From: Thermoproteota archaeon
GTDB taxonomy: Archaea; Korarchaeota; Korarchaeia; Korarchaeales; Korarchaeaceae
DNA: 32,088 bases
NCBI GenBank assembly: GCA_027491735.1
Contig: JAOZGP010000029.1
Span: 1-32,088 of the forward strand
Direction of reading: 5' to 3'
This document shows positions 16,034-23,349 of this stretch, piece after piece. Under the pieces are notes generated by a model. It saw only the letters and a program-made list of their open reading frames with translations, had not been told where the DNA came from and searched no databases. Within the stretch, counting starts at the first letter, position 1; each line of letters starts with the position of its first letter. A program made the translations under genes and the position numbers.

Positions 16034-16660
16034 ATGGACTTCGGACAAGTTCTGAGCAGGATCGTCGGGCTCAGGTGCCTGACCAGGGTTGGATGGGAGC
16101 AATCCGGTGTGCCCCCAGCGCTAGCTGAGAACGTCGCTGAACATTCTTTCTTAGCCGCTTCCATATCCCTGCTCTTATGCACACGACTCAGATCTCTCGG
16201 AGCTTGTGTCGACATGGGTAGATGCCTCGCTATGGTCTTGATGCATGACTGGCCCGAGGCGGTGACGGGAGATATACCGCTCTGGACCTCTGTGAGGATG
16301 AGACCTGGTGAGAAAAGCTTCCTGGAGAAGGAGGCTCTGTCCGAGATGGGGATCAATTCGCTCGTAGATCTCCTGGAGGAGTTCAACGAGAGGTCTACGA
16401 TGGAGAGCAATGTTGCACGGATCTCAGATCTTATAGCAACTGCTGTCCAAGCTGAGGAGTATGCTCGTTCAGGGTTCAGAAGAGCAGTTGATGTGGGAAG
16501 GGAATGTCTGAGGAGGGCTTTTGAGATCTCCAACAGGGATGACTCTCTAGCGATCGCCATCAAGGAGCTCGCATCAGGCCTCACATTTACTAAAGAGATA
16601 GGCTCCCGTGAAGATCGTGAAGCAGGTGACACCAAGGATCACCAGAAGGTCGATCCATAG
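16034..16660 (+). CDS. HD-domain phosphohydrolase, YfbR/HDDC2-like 5'-nucleotidase
   Basis: The 208-residue protein has the HD metal site: RCLTRVGWEQSG, ENVAEHSFLAASIS (first His), VLMHDWPEAVTGDIP (His-Asp plus the downstream E) and ARISDLIATAVQAEEY (distal Asp). This order matches the YfbR/HDDC2 family, which removes phosphate from deoxynucleoside monophosphates. The hydrophilic tail after residue ~185 (SREDREAGDTKDHQ) lies in the 87-nt overlap with the convergent ABC permease gene and is probably not part of the fold. Confidence 0.8.
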   Translation: MDFGQVLSRIVGLRCLTRVGWEQSGVPPALAENVAEHSFLAASISLLLCTRLRSLGACVDMGRCLAMVLMHDWPEAVTGDIPLWTSVRMRPGEKSFLEKEALSEMGINSLVDLLEEFNERSTMESNVARISDLIATAVQAEEYARSGFRRAVDVGRECLRRAFEISNRDDSLAIAIKELASGLTFTKEIGSREDREAGDTKDHQKVDP

Positions 16661-17335
16661 GGAGATGTAGCCCACTCCTATAAGGACCTGCCTGACGGCA
16701 TCCACCTCGTAAGTGACAGGATTTGCATATATCACGAGCTTAAAAGCCTCTGGTATTCCCTCAAGAGGGAAGAACGCTGTGGAGAGAAACATGGCTGGCA
16801 TTATCAGGAGGTTCATTATGAGGGAGAAACCGTGAACATCCTCCATGCGAGATGCTGCGGCCAATCCAAAGCCCACCCATGAAAAGGCCACGAGGATCGT
16901 CAGGAGCACACAGGCTGCCGCACTGAGAGCTGAGATCCTTACCCCCAGAGCGACGCTTGCCGCCAAAATTATAAATCCTTGAATTAAAGCTATTGTGCTG
17001 CCTCCGAGCGTCTTGCCTACTACTATTGATATCCTCCTGACGGGAGCCACGAGGACCTCCTTGAGAAAGCCGAACTGTCTGTCCCAGAGGACGGAGATCC
17101 CCGCAAACATTGATGAGAAGACAACACTCATGACGATCATTCCTGGAGCCAGGAACTCCAAGTAGCTCACCGTTGTGGGTATACCAACGAATCTAGCTCC
17201 CCTGAATCCGAATCCAAAGGCTGCTAGAAACAGTAGTGGTTGAAAGATGTTCCCCACAAGCCTGCTCTTGGCTCTGATGAACCTCTTCACCTGCCTCAGC
17301 CACATCACGTAGATGGCCTGGACGTCGGATCTCAT
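16574..17335 (-). CDS. ABC-2 type transporter permease
   Basis: The 253-residue membrane protein has about six hydrophobic segments (residues ~28-45, 60-82, 105-130, 140-165, 170-190 and 225-248). Its N-terminal amphipathic stretch YVMWLRQVKRFIRAKSRLV and the LWDRQFGFLKEVLVAPVRR loop are typical of the DrrB/NodJ-like ABC-2 family. It pairs with the ATPase gene just upstream (ATGA overlap at 17332-17335) to form an exporter of unknown substrate, perhaps lipids or drugs. Its 3' end overlaps the convergent HD-domain gene. Confidence 0.87.
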   Translation of the reverse strand: MRSDVQAIYVMWLRQVKRFIRAKSRLVGNIFQPLLFLAAFGFGFRGARFVGIPTTVSYLEFLAPGMIVMSVVFSSMFAGISVLWDRQFGFLKEVLVAPVRRISIVVGKTLGGSTIALIQGFIILAASVALGVRISALSAAACVLLTILVAFSWVGFGLAAASRMEDVHGFSLIMNLLIMPAMFLSTAFFPLEGIPEAFKLVIYANPVTYEVDAVRQVLIGVGYISLWIDLLVILGVTCFTIFTGAYLFSKCEA

Positions 17336-18321
17336 GACAGACGCCTCCCTCTCAACATCCTCACGTGCTCGACAGGTCCGGCCTCATCATCTCTCATCTT
17401 GCGGCCGGTGTAGTATATGTAAACGTCCTCCAAGCTTGGTTTCTTCATTTTTATGCTCTCGATCTCCACTCCGACCTCCTGAGCTACTTTGAATATGAGA
17501 GGGATCCTCTTCTCGCTGAAACTTGTATAAATTGCCAGCTCCTCACCGACCTTTACTTCGCTGACCCATCCTTCGGATTTAAGGTTTTCCGCCAATCTGA
17601 GATCATTGCTCGACCTCACATATATGACGTCACGCCCGACAACGTCCTTGAGATTTGATGGTTTGTCTAGAGCTATCGTTCTCCCGTGATCTATTATGGC
17701 AACACGATCACAGAGCTTGTCCGCCTCCTCTATGTAATGTGTGGTGAGAAATATTGTCATTCCCTCCTCCTTGTTCAGCTTCCTTATGTACTGCCATATC
17801 GCCCTTCTGGTCTGAGCATCGAGACCTAGCGTAGGCTCGTCTAGAAAGAGGACCTTGGGGTAGTGCATGAGCCCTCTTGCTATCTCGAGCCTCCTCCTCA
17901 TGCCACCCGAGTACTTCTTTACGAGATCATCGGCCCTATCGGTAAGTTCTACAAGCTCCAGAACCTCCTCTATTCTTCTCCTCCTCACATCACTGCTCAG
18001 ACCGTAAAGCCTGGCGTGGTAATCCAGGTTCTCCCTTCCGGTCAGTTCGGTGTCCAAGGCGGGATCCTGAAAGACTATTCCTATGGACTTCCTGACCTCA
18101 TGCGCCTTCTTCATAACATCATAGCCGCAGACCTTGGCCTCGCCTTCCGTTGGTTTGAGAAGGGTCACAAGAATCTTTATCGTGGTCGTCTTGCCCGCAC
18201 CGTTAGGACCCAGGAAGCCGAAGACCTCCCCTTCCTCAACCTCAAAGTTCATATGATCAACCGCCAGAACACCACCTTCGTAGACCTTGGTCAGATTCCT
18301 GGCCTCGACAACGAAGCCCAT
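17332..18321 (-). CDS. ABC transporter ATP-binding protein, DrrA-like
   Basis: The 329-residue ATPase of the ABC-2 exporter. Motifs are Walker A FLGPNGAGKTTTIKILVTL, Q-loop GIVFQDPALDTELTGRENL, signature YSGGMRRRLEIARGLMHYP, Walker B KVLFLDEPTLGLDAQTR and H-loop IFLTTHYIEEADKLCD. The extra C-terminal ~90 residues, after the CDRVAIIDHGR region, are usual for the daunorubicin-resistance (DrrA) class. It forms a two-gene operon with the permease. A TATA-like TTAAATATC on the minus strand lies about 33 nt upstream of the ATG. Confidence 0.92.
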   Translation of the reverse strand: MGFVVEARNLTKVYEGGVLAVDHMNFEVEEGEVFGFLGPNGAGKTTTIKILVTLLKPTEGEAKVCGYDVMKKAHEVRKSIGIVFQDPALDTELTGRENLDYHARLYGLSSDVRRRRIEEVLELVELTDRADDLVKKYSGGMRRRLEIARGLMHYPKVLFLDEPTLGLDAQTRRAIWQYIRKLNKEEGMTIFLTTHYIEEADKLCDRVAIIDHGRTIALDKPSNLKDVVGRDVIYVRSSNDLRLAENLKSEGWVSEVKVGEELAIYTSFSEKRIPLIFKVAQEVGVEIESIKMKKPSLEDVYIYYTGRKMRDDEAGPVEHVRMLRGRRLS

Positions 18322-18348
18322 TGGAGATCTCTATATCGACAATGCCTG

Positions 18349-18358
18349 GATATTTAAG
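18349..18358 (-). promoter_or_regulatory. TATA box of the ABC exporter operon
   Basis: On the minus strand CTTAAATATC is centred about 33 nt before ATG 18321, which gives a short leader of about seven bases. Confidence 0.45.
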
Positions 18359-18412
18359 CTCATGGGTTTCTCGGAGTGAACCATATGGCATGATCGTGAG
18401 TCTTCTGTCTTC

Positions 18413-18426
18413 TTTTTTTAAAAAAA
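18413..18426 (-). terminator. T-tract terminator after the RHH regulator gene
   Basis: T7 followed by A7 gives a run of seven T on either strand, beginning 18 bases past the minus-strand stop at 18444. Archaeal termination uses such T-runs without an obligatory hairpin. It separates the RHH gene from the ABC operon. Confidence 0.5.
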
Positions 18427-18443
18427 TGGGGCTCTGAGCTCGT

Positions 18444-18917
18444 TCAGGATGCCCGAGTCCTCAGCTCTCCTATGAAACGGCACTTCTTTAAAGCCTTGAG
18501 CTTGGAAAGCGATCGCGGTATCTCCACCAGCCTGCAGTCCACTATGTTGCCGACCTTTTCGTCAAATAGCTCCTGTGTGACGTCGTCAGAGAATACGAGC
18601 TCCTTTATCCCTACGAACAACAAGGGGCTCTCGGCCTCCTCCAGAAGAGCCCTATCCACTTCCAGTTTCTCAATGTCCTTTATGAGTTGCACGTTTACCT
18701 TCTTTTTTATACCGCTGAGGACCGACTCCGTGAAGGATATCACCTTACCACCAGCCTCAAGAAGTGAGAGGTAGAGTTTAAACGCTTGACTGACTATGTC
18801 ACCTATGGTCCTTCCTTTGAGCCTGGCGAGCTCGGATATCTTGTCGTAGAGTTCGCTGTCGACACCTTTTATTGTTATGGCTCTCTTATCCTCCTCTCTC
18901 CTGGCCTCCTCAACCAT
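18444..18917 (-). CDS. Ribbon-helix-helix transcriptional regulator
   Basis: The 157-residue protein has an N-terminal RHH (MetJ/CopG-type) fold: strand KRAITIKGV, helix 1 SELYDKISELARLKG, turn RT, helix 2 IGDIVSQAFKLYLSLL. The C-terminal ~100 residues, including LLFVGIKELVFSDDVTQELF and a basic tail, are not recognised and may be a ligand or partner domain. ATG 18917 is preferred, with GGTGAT just ahead; GTG 18926 is possible. A perfect 24-bp palindrome sits between TATA and start, as expected for autorepression by an RHH dimer pair. No toxin-like gene is adjacent, so a toxin-antitoxin role is not supported. Confidence 0.75.
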   Translation of the reverse strand: MVEEARREEDKRAITIKGVDSELYDKISELARLKGRTIGDIVSQAFKLYLSLLEAGGKVISFTESVLSGIKKKVNVQLIKDIEKLEVDRALLEEAESPLLFVGIKELVFSDDVTQELFDEKVGNIVDCRLVEIPRSLSKLKALKKCRFIGELRTRAS

Positions 18918-18924
18918 TGGTATC

Positions 18925-18948
18925 ACCAGTAATACTAGTATTACTGGT
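18925..18948. promoter_or_regulatory. Perfect 24-bp palindrome, probable autoregulatory operator
   Basis: The half-site ACCAGTAATACT is followed directly by its exact reverse complement AGTATTACTGGT. It fills the space between the TATA box (18950-18959) and the start codon of the RHH gene and covers the predicted transcription start. A bound regulator would block initiation. Confidence 0.65.
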
Positions 18949-18949
18949 C

Positions 18950-18959
18950 ATATAAAAAT
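18950..18959 (-). promoter_or_regulatory. TATA box of the RHH regulator gene
   Basis: TTTTTATATG on the minus strand lies about 26 nt from a predicted transcript start near 18928, inside the palindrome. The stretch 18960-19093 shows no gene. Confidence 0.5.
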
Positions 18960-19093
18960 CTTCCGAAAGACTGGTGTTCAGCGATGCTAGAGGGCTTTCA
19001 TGCACTTCTCTTTCAATAGCGAAGGTTTCGATTGAAGGGAGTACCTTCCGTACAGCATCACGTGTTCAGCTCTGAGGACTGTGGTTGAATGGA

Positions 19094-20461
19094 TCACTCA
19101 TAATCGTCCTCAAACCTAACTACATCGTCCTCTCCTAAGTAATCACCTATCTGAACCTCTATGAGTTCTAGATCTATCTTTCCAGGGTTCTCCAACCTGT
19201 GAGGCGCTCCGGGTGGTATAAAAGTGCTCTCCCCGGGTCTGAGAAAGATCTCCTCGCCCTCCCTGAGAATTTTTGCCATCCCCCTCAAGACCATCCAATG
19301 CTCGCTCCTGTGATAGTGGAGCTGTAGGCTGAGACGTCTCCCTGGCCTGACAACAACTTTTCTTACCTTATACCGATCTCTCTGCTCCAGAAGCGTGTAA
19401 CTACCCCAAGGACGATACACGGTCACGTGATGCTTGGCCTCGCTCAGTCCCCTGGACAGAAGATCTTTGGTGAGCTCCCTGACCTTCTGGGACTCACCCC
19501 TTGGAAGCACTAGCATGGCGTCCTCCGTATCCACAACTATCAGGTCCCTAACACCAATGAGGGCGACCAGCTTGTTGCTCACTATCAAGTTCTCGAAGGA
19601 GTCTTTTGTTATTATCCTTCCCCTGAAGCCATTCCCTACATTATCCTTAGGGAGCTCGTCGTAAAGGCTATCAAAGCTTCCCACATCGTTCCAGTAGAAG
19701 GAAGCTCGCACGACAGCTGCTTTTGAAGTTTTCTCCATGACCCCATACTCCATGGATACAGATTGAACCTCCGCGTAGATCTTATCTATGTCGTCCTCGC
19801 TCAAGAACTTCTCATAGACTTCTGGTATGAACTTCCTGGCCTCCTCCTCAAAGACCTTCTTCCTTACTATTAGTATCCCGCTGTTCCAGAGGGCTCCTTC
19901 CTCTATCAACTTCCTTGAAAGCTTGATTTCAGGCTTCTCCACGAACCGCATGACCGTGCTAACTCCGTCAAACAGTTCCTTCCCCGGTAGAATGTAACCA
20001 TAAGCGCTGGTAGGGTATCTGGGCTTTACTCCTAGCGTTACTAAATACCCCTCGGCAGCTGCCTCAGCCCCTCTCTCCATGCAGGAGAGAAAATTCTCCT
20101 CACCCCTTATCACATGATCAGAAGGCATTACGTAGGCGATCACATCATCCTCAAACTTCCTGATCAGACAGTACAGGAGGGCCGGTGCCGTGTTTTTCTT
20201 CTCGGGTTCTCTCAAGACGTTCTCCTCGCGGAGGTTAAGTTTGACCTCCTCCGCTTGGTTAAGTGCATGATAGTAATACTTCTCGTGTGTGACCAAATAA
20301 ACATTCTCCAGTCCCACGAGCTTGACTGCCCTCTCGAGCGACTCCTGAAATAGGGATCTCTCATCGAACATCTTGATGAACTGCTTTGGATAATCGTCTC
20401 GGCTGAGGGGCCAAAGTCTCGTCCCTCCTCCTCCTGACATCAGTATGGCTACTCTTCGCAT
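19094..20461 (-). CDS. manC: Mannose-1-phosphate guanylyltransferase / mannose-6-phosphate isomerase
   Basis: This bifunctional type II enzyme supplies GDP-mannose for surface glycans or glycosylation. Residues 1-~330 are the nucleotidyltransferase, with ILMSGGGGTRLWPLSR, DDYPKQF, YVMPSDHVI, FVEKPE and LWNSGILIV. The C-terminal ~110 residues are the cupin isomerase, with RPWGSYTLLEQRDRYKVR, LQLHYHRSEHWMVL and FIPPGAPHRLENPG. The length of 455 residues is close to bacterial ManC/AlgA. The gene is monocistronic, starts at ATG 20461 about 25 nt from TTATAA, and diverges from the heme cluster. Confidence 0.92.
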   Translation of the reverse strand: MRRVAILMSGGGGTRLWPLSRDDYPKQFIKMFDERSLFQESLERAVKLVGLENVYLVTHEKYYYHALNQAEEVKLNLREENVLREPEKKNTAPALLYCLIRKFEDDVIAYVMPSDHVIRGEENFLSCMERGAEAAAEGYLVTLGVKPRYPTSAYGYILPGKELFDGVSTVMRFVEKPEIKLSRKLIEEGALWNSGILIVRKKVFEEEARKFIPEVYEKFLSEDDIDKIYAEVQSVSMEYGVMEKTSKAAVVRASFYWNDVGSFDSLYDELPKDNVGNGFRGRIITKDSFENLIVSNKLVALIGVRDLIVVDTEDAMLVLPRGESQKVRELTKDLLSRGLSEAKHHVTVYRPWGSYTLLEQRDRYKVRKVVVRPGRRLSLQLHYHRSEHWMVLRGMAKILREGEEIFLRPGESTFIPPGAPHRLENPGKIDLELIEVQIGDYLGEDDVVRFEDDYE

Positions 20462-20472
20462 AACTGATCCAA

Positions 20473-20506
20473 CAACAACTAATTTATAAGAGATAAAAAG
20501 TTGTTG
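20473..20506. promoter_or_regulatory. Divergent promoter region with flanking inverted repeat (manC / ahbAB)
   Basis: The arms CAACAACT (20473-20480) and AGTTGTTG (20499-20506) are exact inverse complements around an AT-rich 18-bp core. The core holds TTATAA (20484-20489), about 25 nt from the manC ATG, and GATAAAAAG (20493-20501), about 26 nt from the ahbAB ATG at 20522. A dimeric regulator bound to the arms could influence both genes. Confidence 0.4.
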
Positions 20507-20521
20507 AGGCCTGAGAGGAGG

Positions 20522-21466
20522 ATGTTCAAGGAGAAAACCAAAGAAATCCTGATGGCACTCCAGTACAGGTTCCCTGTATCGAGGACACCCTTTGCGGATC
20601 TAGCATCGGATCTTCGAGTGAATGAGAGGGACCTCTTGCGGGAGGTCAGGAGGCTCAGTGCTGAGGGAGTTATAAAAAGGATAGGAGCTTATCTGAGCTA
20701 TCGAGCGGAGGGCAAGGAGTCCTATCTTGTGGCTGTGAGAACAGATGATCGTGTGGGCTCGCTTCTCGAGAAGGAGCTCCTGAGGAGGAATTCAGTATCT
20801 CATAACTACCTGAGAAGGCACCATTACAACATGTGGTTTGTGGTGAAGGGTCATAGGGCTCTAGATGAGATAAGGGAAATCGTGTCCCGATATGATCTAT
20901 CGGATCATGTCGTGTTGAGGTCGGTGAGGACTTACAAACTGGCCGTGAAGTTCGACCTTTGGAGAGGCGTCTCGAGGAGTCCACAGGGCATGCTTCCTCA
21001 TAGGACATCATCACCAGAGGACTTGAACCTGAATCCTGAGGTGCTAAGATCCCTGAAGATCCTCCCCCTGGTAAGCAGACCCTTCCTCAAGATCGCTGAG
21101 AGATTCGGCACCAACGAAGACGATTTGCTGAACCTCATAGAGAGGTTCCTCAAAGAAGGAATTCTCACGGACTATGGAGCTGCGCTCGATGGGGATAAAC
21201 TCGACTTTAAAGTCAATCTCATGGTAATGCTGGGCTCTGGAGATCCGAACCGCACATGTGAGAGGATATGCACCGAGGTTCCGGAAGCGACGCATGTGAT
21301 CCTCAGGGAGCCAATCGATCGAGAGTGGCCCTACAGAAGTTATTGTGTTCTCCATGCTGTAGATCTGAAGCTCCTAGAGAAGCCTATCAATAAGCTCTCT
21401 GAGATCTCAGCAGACCTGGTGATCGCCCCCAGCGAGAGGAACCTCAAGCCCGGTGTGATAAGATGA
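20522..21466 (+). CDS. ahbAB: Siroheme decarboxylase, fused AhbA-AhbB
   Basis: It decarboxylates siroheme to 12,18-didecarboxysiroheme, the first committed step of the siroheme-dependent heme route. Two Lrp/AsnC-like units lie in one 314-residue chain. The first (residues ~1-150) has RFPVSRTPFADLASDLRVNE and the hallmark VSHNYLRRHHYNMWFVVKGH. The second (~175-314) has LPLVSRPFLKIAERFGTNED and a diverged counterpart, ATHVILREPIDREWPYRSYC. AhbA and AhbB are often separate subunits; fused NirDL forms are known in the related d1 pathway. The start ATG 20522 is about 26 nt from a TATA-like box; TTG 20501 is a longer option. Its stop overlaps ahbC (ATGA). Confidence 0.85.
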   Translation: MFKEKTKEILMALQYRFPVSRTPFADLASDLRVNERDLLREVRRLSAEGVIKRIGAYLSYRAEGKESYLVAVRTDDRVGSLLEKELLRRNSVSHNYLRRHHYNMWFVVKGHRALDEIREIVSRYDLSDHVVLRSVRTYKLAVKFDLWRGVSRSPQGMLPHRTSSPEDLNLNPEVLRSLKILPLVSRPFLKIAERFGTNEDDLLNLIERFLKEGILTDYGAALDGDKLDFKVNLMVMLGSGDPNRTCERICTEVPEATHVILREPIDREWPYRSYCVLHAVDLKLLEKPINKLSEISADLVIAPSERNLKPGVIR

Positions 21467-22626
21467 TACCAATCTCCGTCATGGTAACAGGCAGAGGCAC
21501 TACGTCATTTAGGTTGAAGGGAGAGTTCGGACTGGGCAGACCCAGTAGGTTCAGTTCCACGATGAGACCTGTTATCACATGGAACATAACCAACAGATGT
21601 AACCTCAGATGCTCTCACTGTTACATGGATGCAGGATCCGGTTACGGGTCGGAGCTCAAGGACGTCGAGACCATCTGTGTGGTCGAGAGGATAGTCGAGC
21701 TCAACCCACCTTTGGTGATCTTGAGTGGAGGAGAGCCTCTCGTAAGGGAGAACTTGTTTGAGATAGCCTCTATGATTAGATCTCATGGAATAAAGCTTGC
21801 TCTCAGCACTAATGGAACATTAATAGATCGTGAGGTAGCGAAAAAGCTTCGAAAAACTGGATTCGTCTATGTGGGGGTGAGCATAGATAGCCCCGACGAG
21901 AGGTGGAACGATGAGTTCAGAGGAGTGAGCGGGGCCTTCAGGTCTGCTATCAGGGGCGCTAAGAACTGCGTTAGGGAGGGAGTTCCTGTCGGACTTCGCC
22001 TGACCCTGACGGAGAAGAACTGGAAGGAGGCTCCTGCTGTGGTGAGGCTTGCTCGAGAGATAGGTGCCGAGAGGGTTACCTTTTATCATCTCTCAGCAGT
22101 TGGAAGAGCTAGAAAGCTGAGCAGGAGATGGTATCTGACCCCGAAATCCTATTTCAGATTGATGAACAAGCTCATAGAGCTGGCTAGAAAGTACACCGGT
22201 GAGATGGAGATAGAGACGACCTTAGGACCTTTTGATGGCATTTATGTGGCCTGGAAACTGTCAAACAATGAGAAGGAGTTCAGATCGTTTCTCGAACTGA
22301 TCGGAAGTCAAGGGGGATGTGGACGCAGGATGATCTCAATATATCCAGATGGATCGGTTCATCCCTGTCAGTTTGTTGACTTCATGACCCTGGGAAACGT
22401 GCTGGAGGAGCCTCTGAGCAGCATGCTCTCGAGAATGAACCCCATATTTACGAATCCAGCACCTCTACTAAGAGGTCCCAAGTGCTCCGGATGTTCTTTC
22501 AAGGAGTTCTGCGGTGGAGGAGACAGAGTCAGAGCTTTCTATCTGACCGGAGATCTCTACGGCGATGATCCTCAGTGCTTCCTTCCCGTGAATGAGATCT
22601 CGTCAAGATATCGATTTCAACAGTAA
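21463..22626 (+). CDS. ahbC: Radical SAM protein AhbC (12,18-didecarboxysiroheme deacetylase)
   Basis: It is expected to remove the acetate side chains of 12,18-didecarboxysiroheme to give Fe-coproporphyrin III. The 387-residue protein has an N-terminal MIPISVMVTGRGTTSF typical of AhbC/NirJ, the radical SAM motif ITNRCNLRCSHCYMD (CxxxCxxC), VILSGGEPLVRENLF, and a C-terminal SPASM-type cluster domain, CGRRMISIYPDGSVHPC and CSGCSFKEFCGGGDR with a final C. AhbD and NirJ are the closest alternatives. The order within a heme cluster and the N-terminus favour AhbC. Confidence 0.85.
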   Translation: MIPISVMVTGRGTTSFRLKGEFGLGRPSRFSSTMRPVITWNITNRCNLRCSHCYMDAGSGYGSELKDVETICVVERIVELNPPLVILSGGEPLVRENLFEIASMIRSHGIKLALSTNGTLIDREVAKKLRKTGFVYVGVSIDSPDERWNDEFRGVSGAFRSAIRGAKNCVREGVPVGLRLTLTEKNWKEAPAVVRLAREIGAERVTFYHLSAVGRARKLSRRWYLTPKSYFRLMNKLIELARKYTGEMEIETTLGPFDGIYVAWKLSNNEKEFRSFLELIGSQGGCGRRMISIYPDGSVHPCQFVDFMTLGNVLEEPLSSMLSRMNPIFTNPAPLLRGPKCSGCSFKEFCGGGDRVRAFYLTGDLYGDDPQCFLPVNEISSRYRFQQ

Positions 22627-22654
22627 AAGTGTTTATTACCAAGCATCCTCGTAG

Positions 22655-23332
22655 ATGGGTGAAATCTTGAAGGTCCCTATGTTCGTGGAGGCTAATGATT
22701 TCAGGGTGCTCGTGATAGGAGGCCTCAGGGAGGGAACACGGAAGGCCAGGAGGTGGATAAGCGCAGGAGCCGAGGTGCGGGTTCTCAGCTTGGAGTTCAG
22801 CGATGAGCTGACCGAGCTCTCATCCTCCGGAAAGGTGCGCCTGATAAGAGGAGATCTCATGTCGGATAAATTGGAGGAGCTCATTGAATGGAGCGATCTG
22901 GTCGTCTACGCTGGACCACCCGTTCCTGAGTACGAGGAAAGGGTGATCTCAATTTCGCGCAGAGAGAGAAAGCTTCTCAACTTATCTACGAGCGCTGAGA
23001 GGACACAGGTAGTGATGCCGATAGAATGCAGATCAGGGGGAATTCGCGTGGCGGTGACGACGGAGGGGCTCAGCACTCTGATCAGTAAAGATGTGGTCAA
23101 GAGGCTGTGCTCCTATCTCGACGAGCAGGAAGACATACACTCGCTGTTGGAGGTCATGGGACACATAAAGAGGTACATGAAGAGACACGTGAAGGATCAC
23201 AGGGTGAGGATGAAGCTTTATTACGTGGTGTTCAGGAACCAGGAGGTCAGGAGGGCAGCTCTCCTCGACGTTGAGAGAGCTAAAAAAATAGCGGAGGAGA
23301 TAGTACGAAGAGAAGCGGGTATACAGATCTGA
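22655..23332 (+). CDS. Precorrin-2 dehydrogenase / sirohydrochlorin ferrochelatase-like
   Basis: The 225-residue protein resembles the N-terminal part of CysG and Met8p/SirC. It has a Rossmann start FRVLVIGGLREGTRKARRWI, DLVVYAGPPVPEYEE, then LNLSTSAERTQVVMPIECRS and GIRVAVTTEGLSTLISKDVV, where the family has the catalytic Asp region and TxGxSP loop. It would oxidise precorrin-2 to sirohydrochlorin with NAD and may insert iron to make siroheme for AhbAB. The usual third glycine of GGG is Leu here. The start is ATG 22655; TTG 22667 follows GGTGA and would give MKVPMFVEANDFRVL. A TATA-like TTTATTA lies at 22632-22638. Confidence 0.8.
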   Translation: MGEILKVPMFVEANDFRVLVIGGLREGTRKARRWISAGAEVRVLSLEFSDELTELSSSGKVRLIRGDLMSDKLEELIEWSDLVVYAGPPVPEYEERVISISRRERKLLNLSTSAERTQVVMPIECRSGGIRVAVTTEGLSTLISKDVVKRLCSYLDEQEDIHSLLEVMGHIKRYMKRHVKDHRVRMKLYYVVFRNQEVRRAALLDVERAKKIAEEIVRREAGIQI

Positions 23333-23349
23333 ATAAAAGACCAATACTC

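Noticed and set aside
17365..18357. Plus-strand frames opposite the ABC ATPase gene
   Set aside because: The minus strand has all ABC ATPase motifs; the plus-strand products look random.
18444..18917. RHH protein as an antitoxin
   Set aside because: No small toxin-like gene lies next to it; the gene stands alone with its own operator and terminator.
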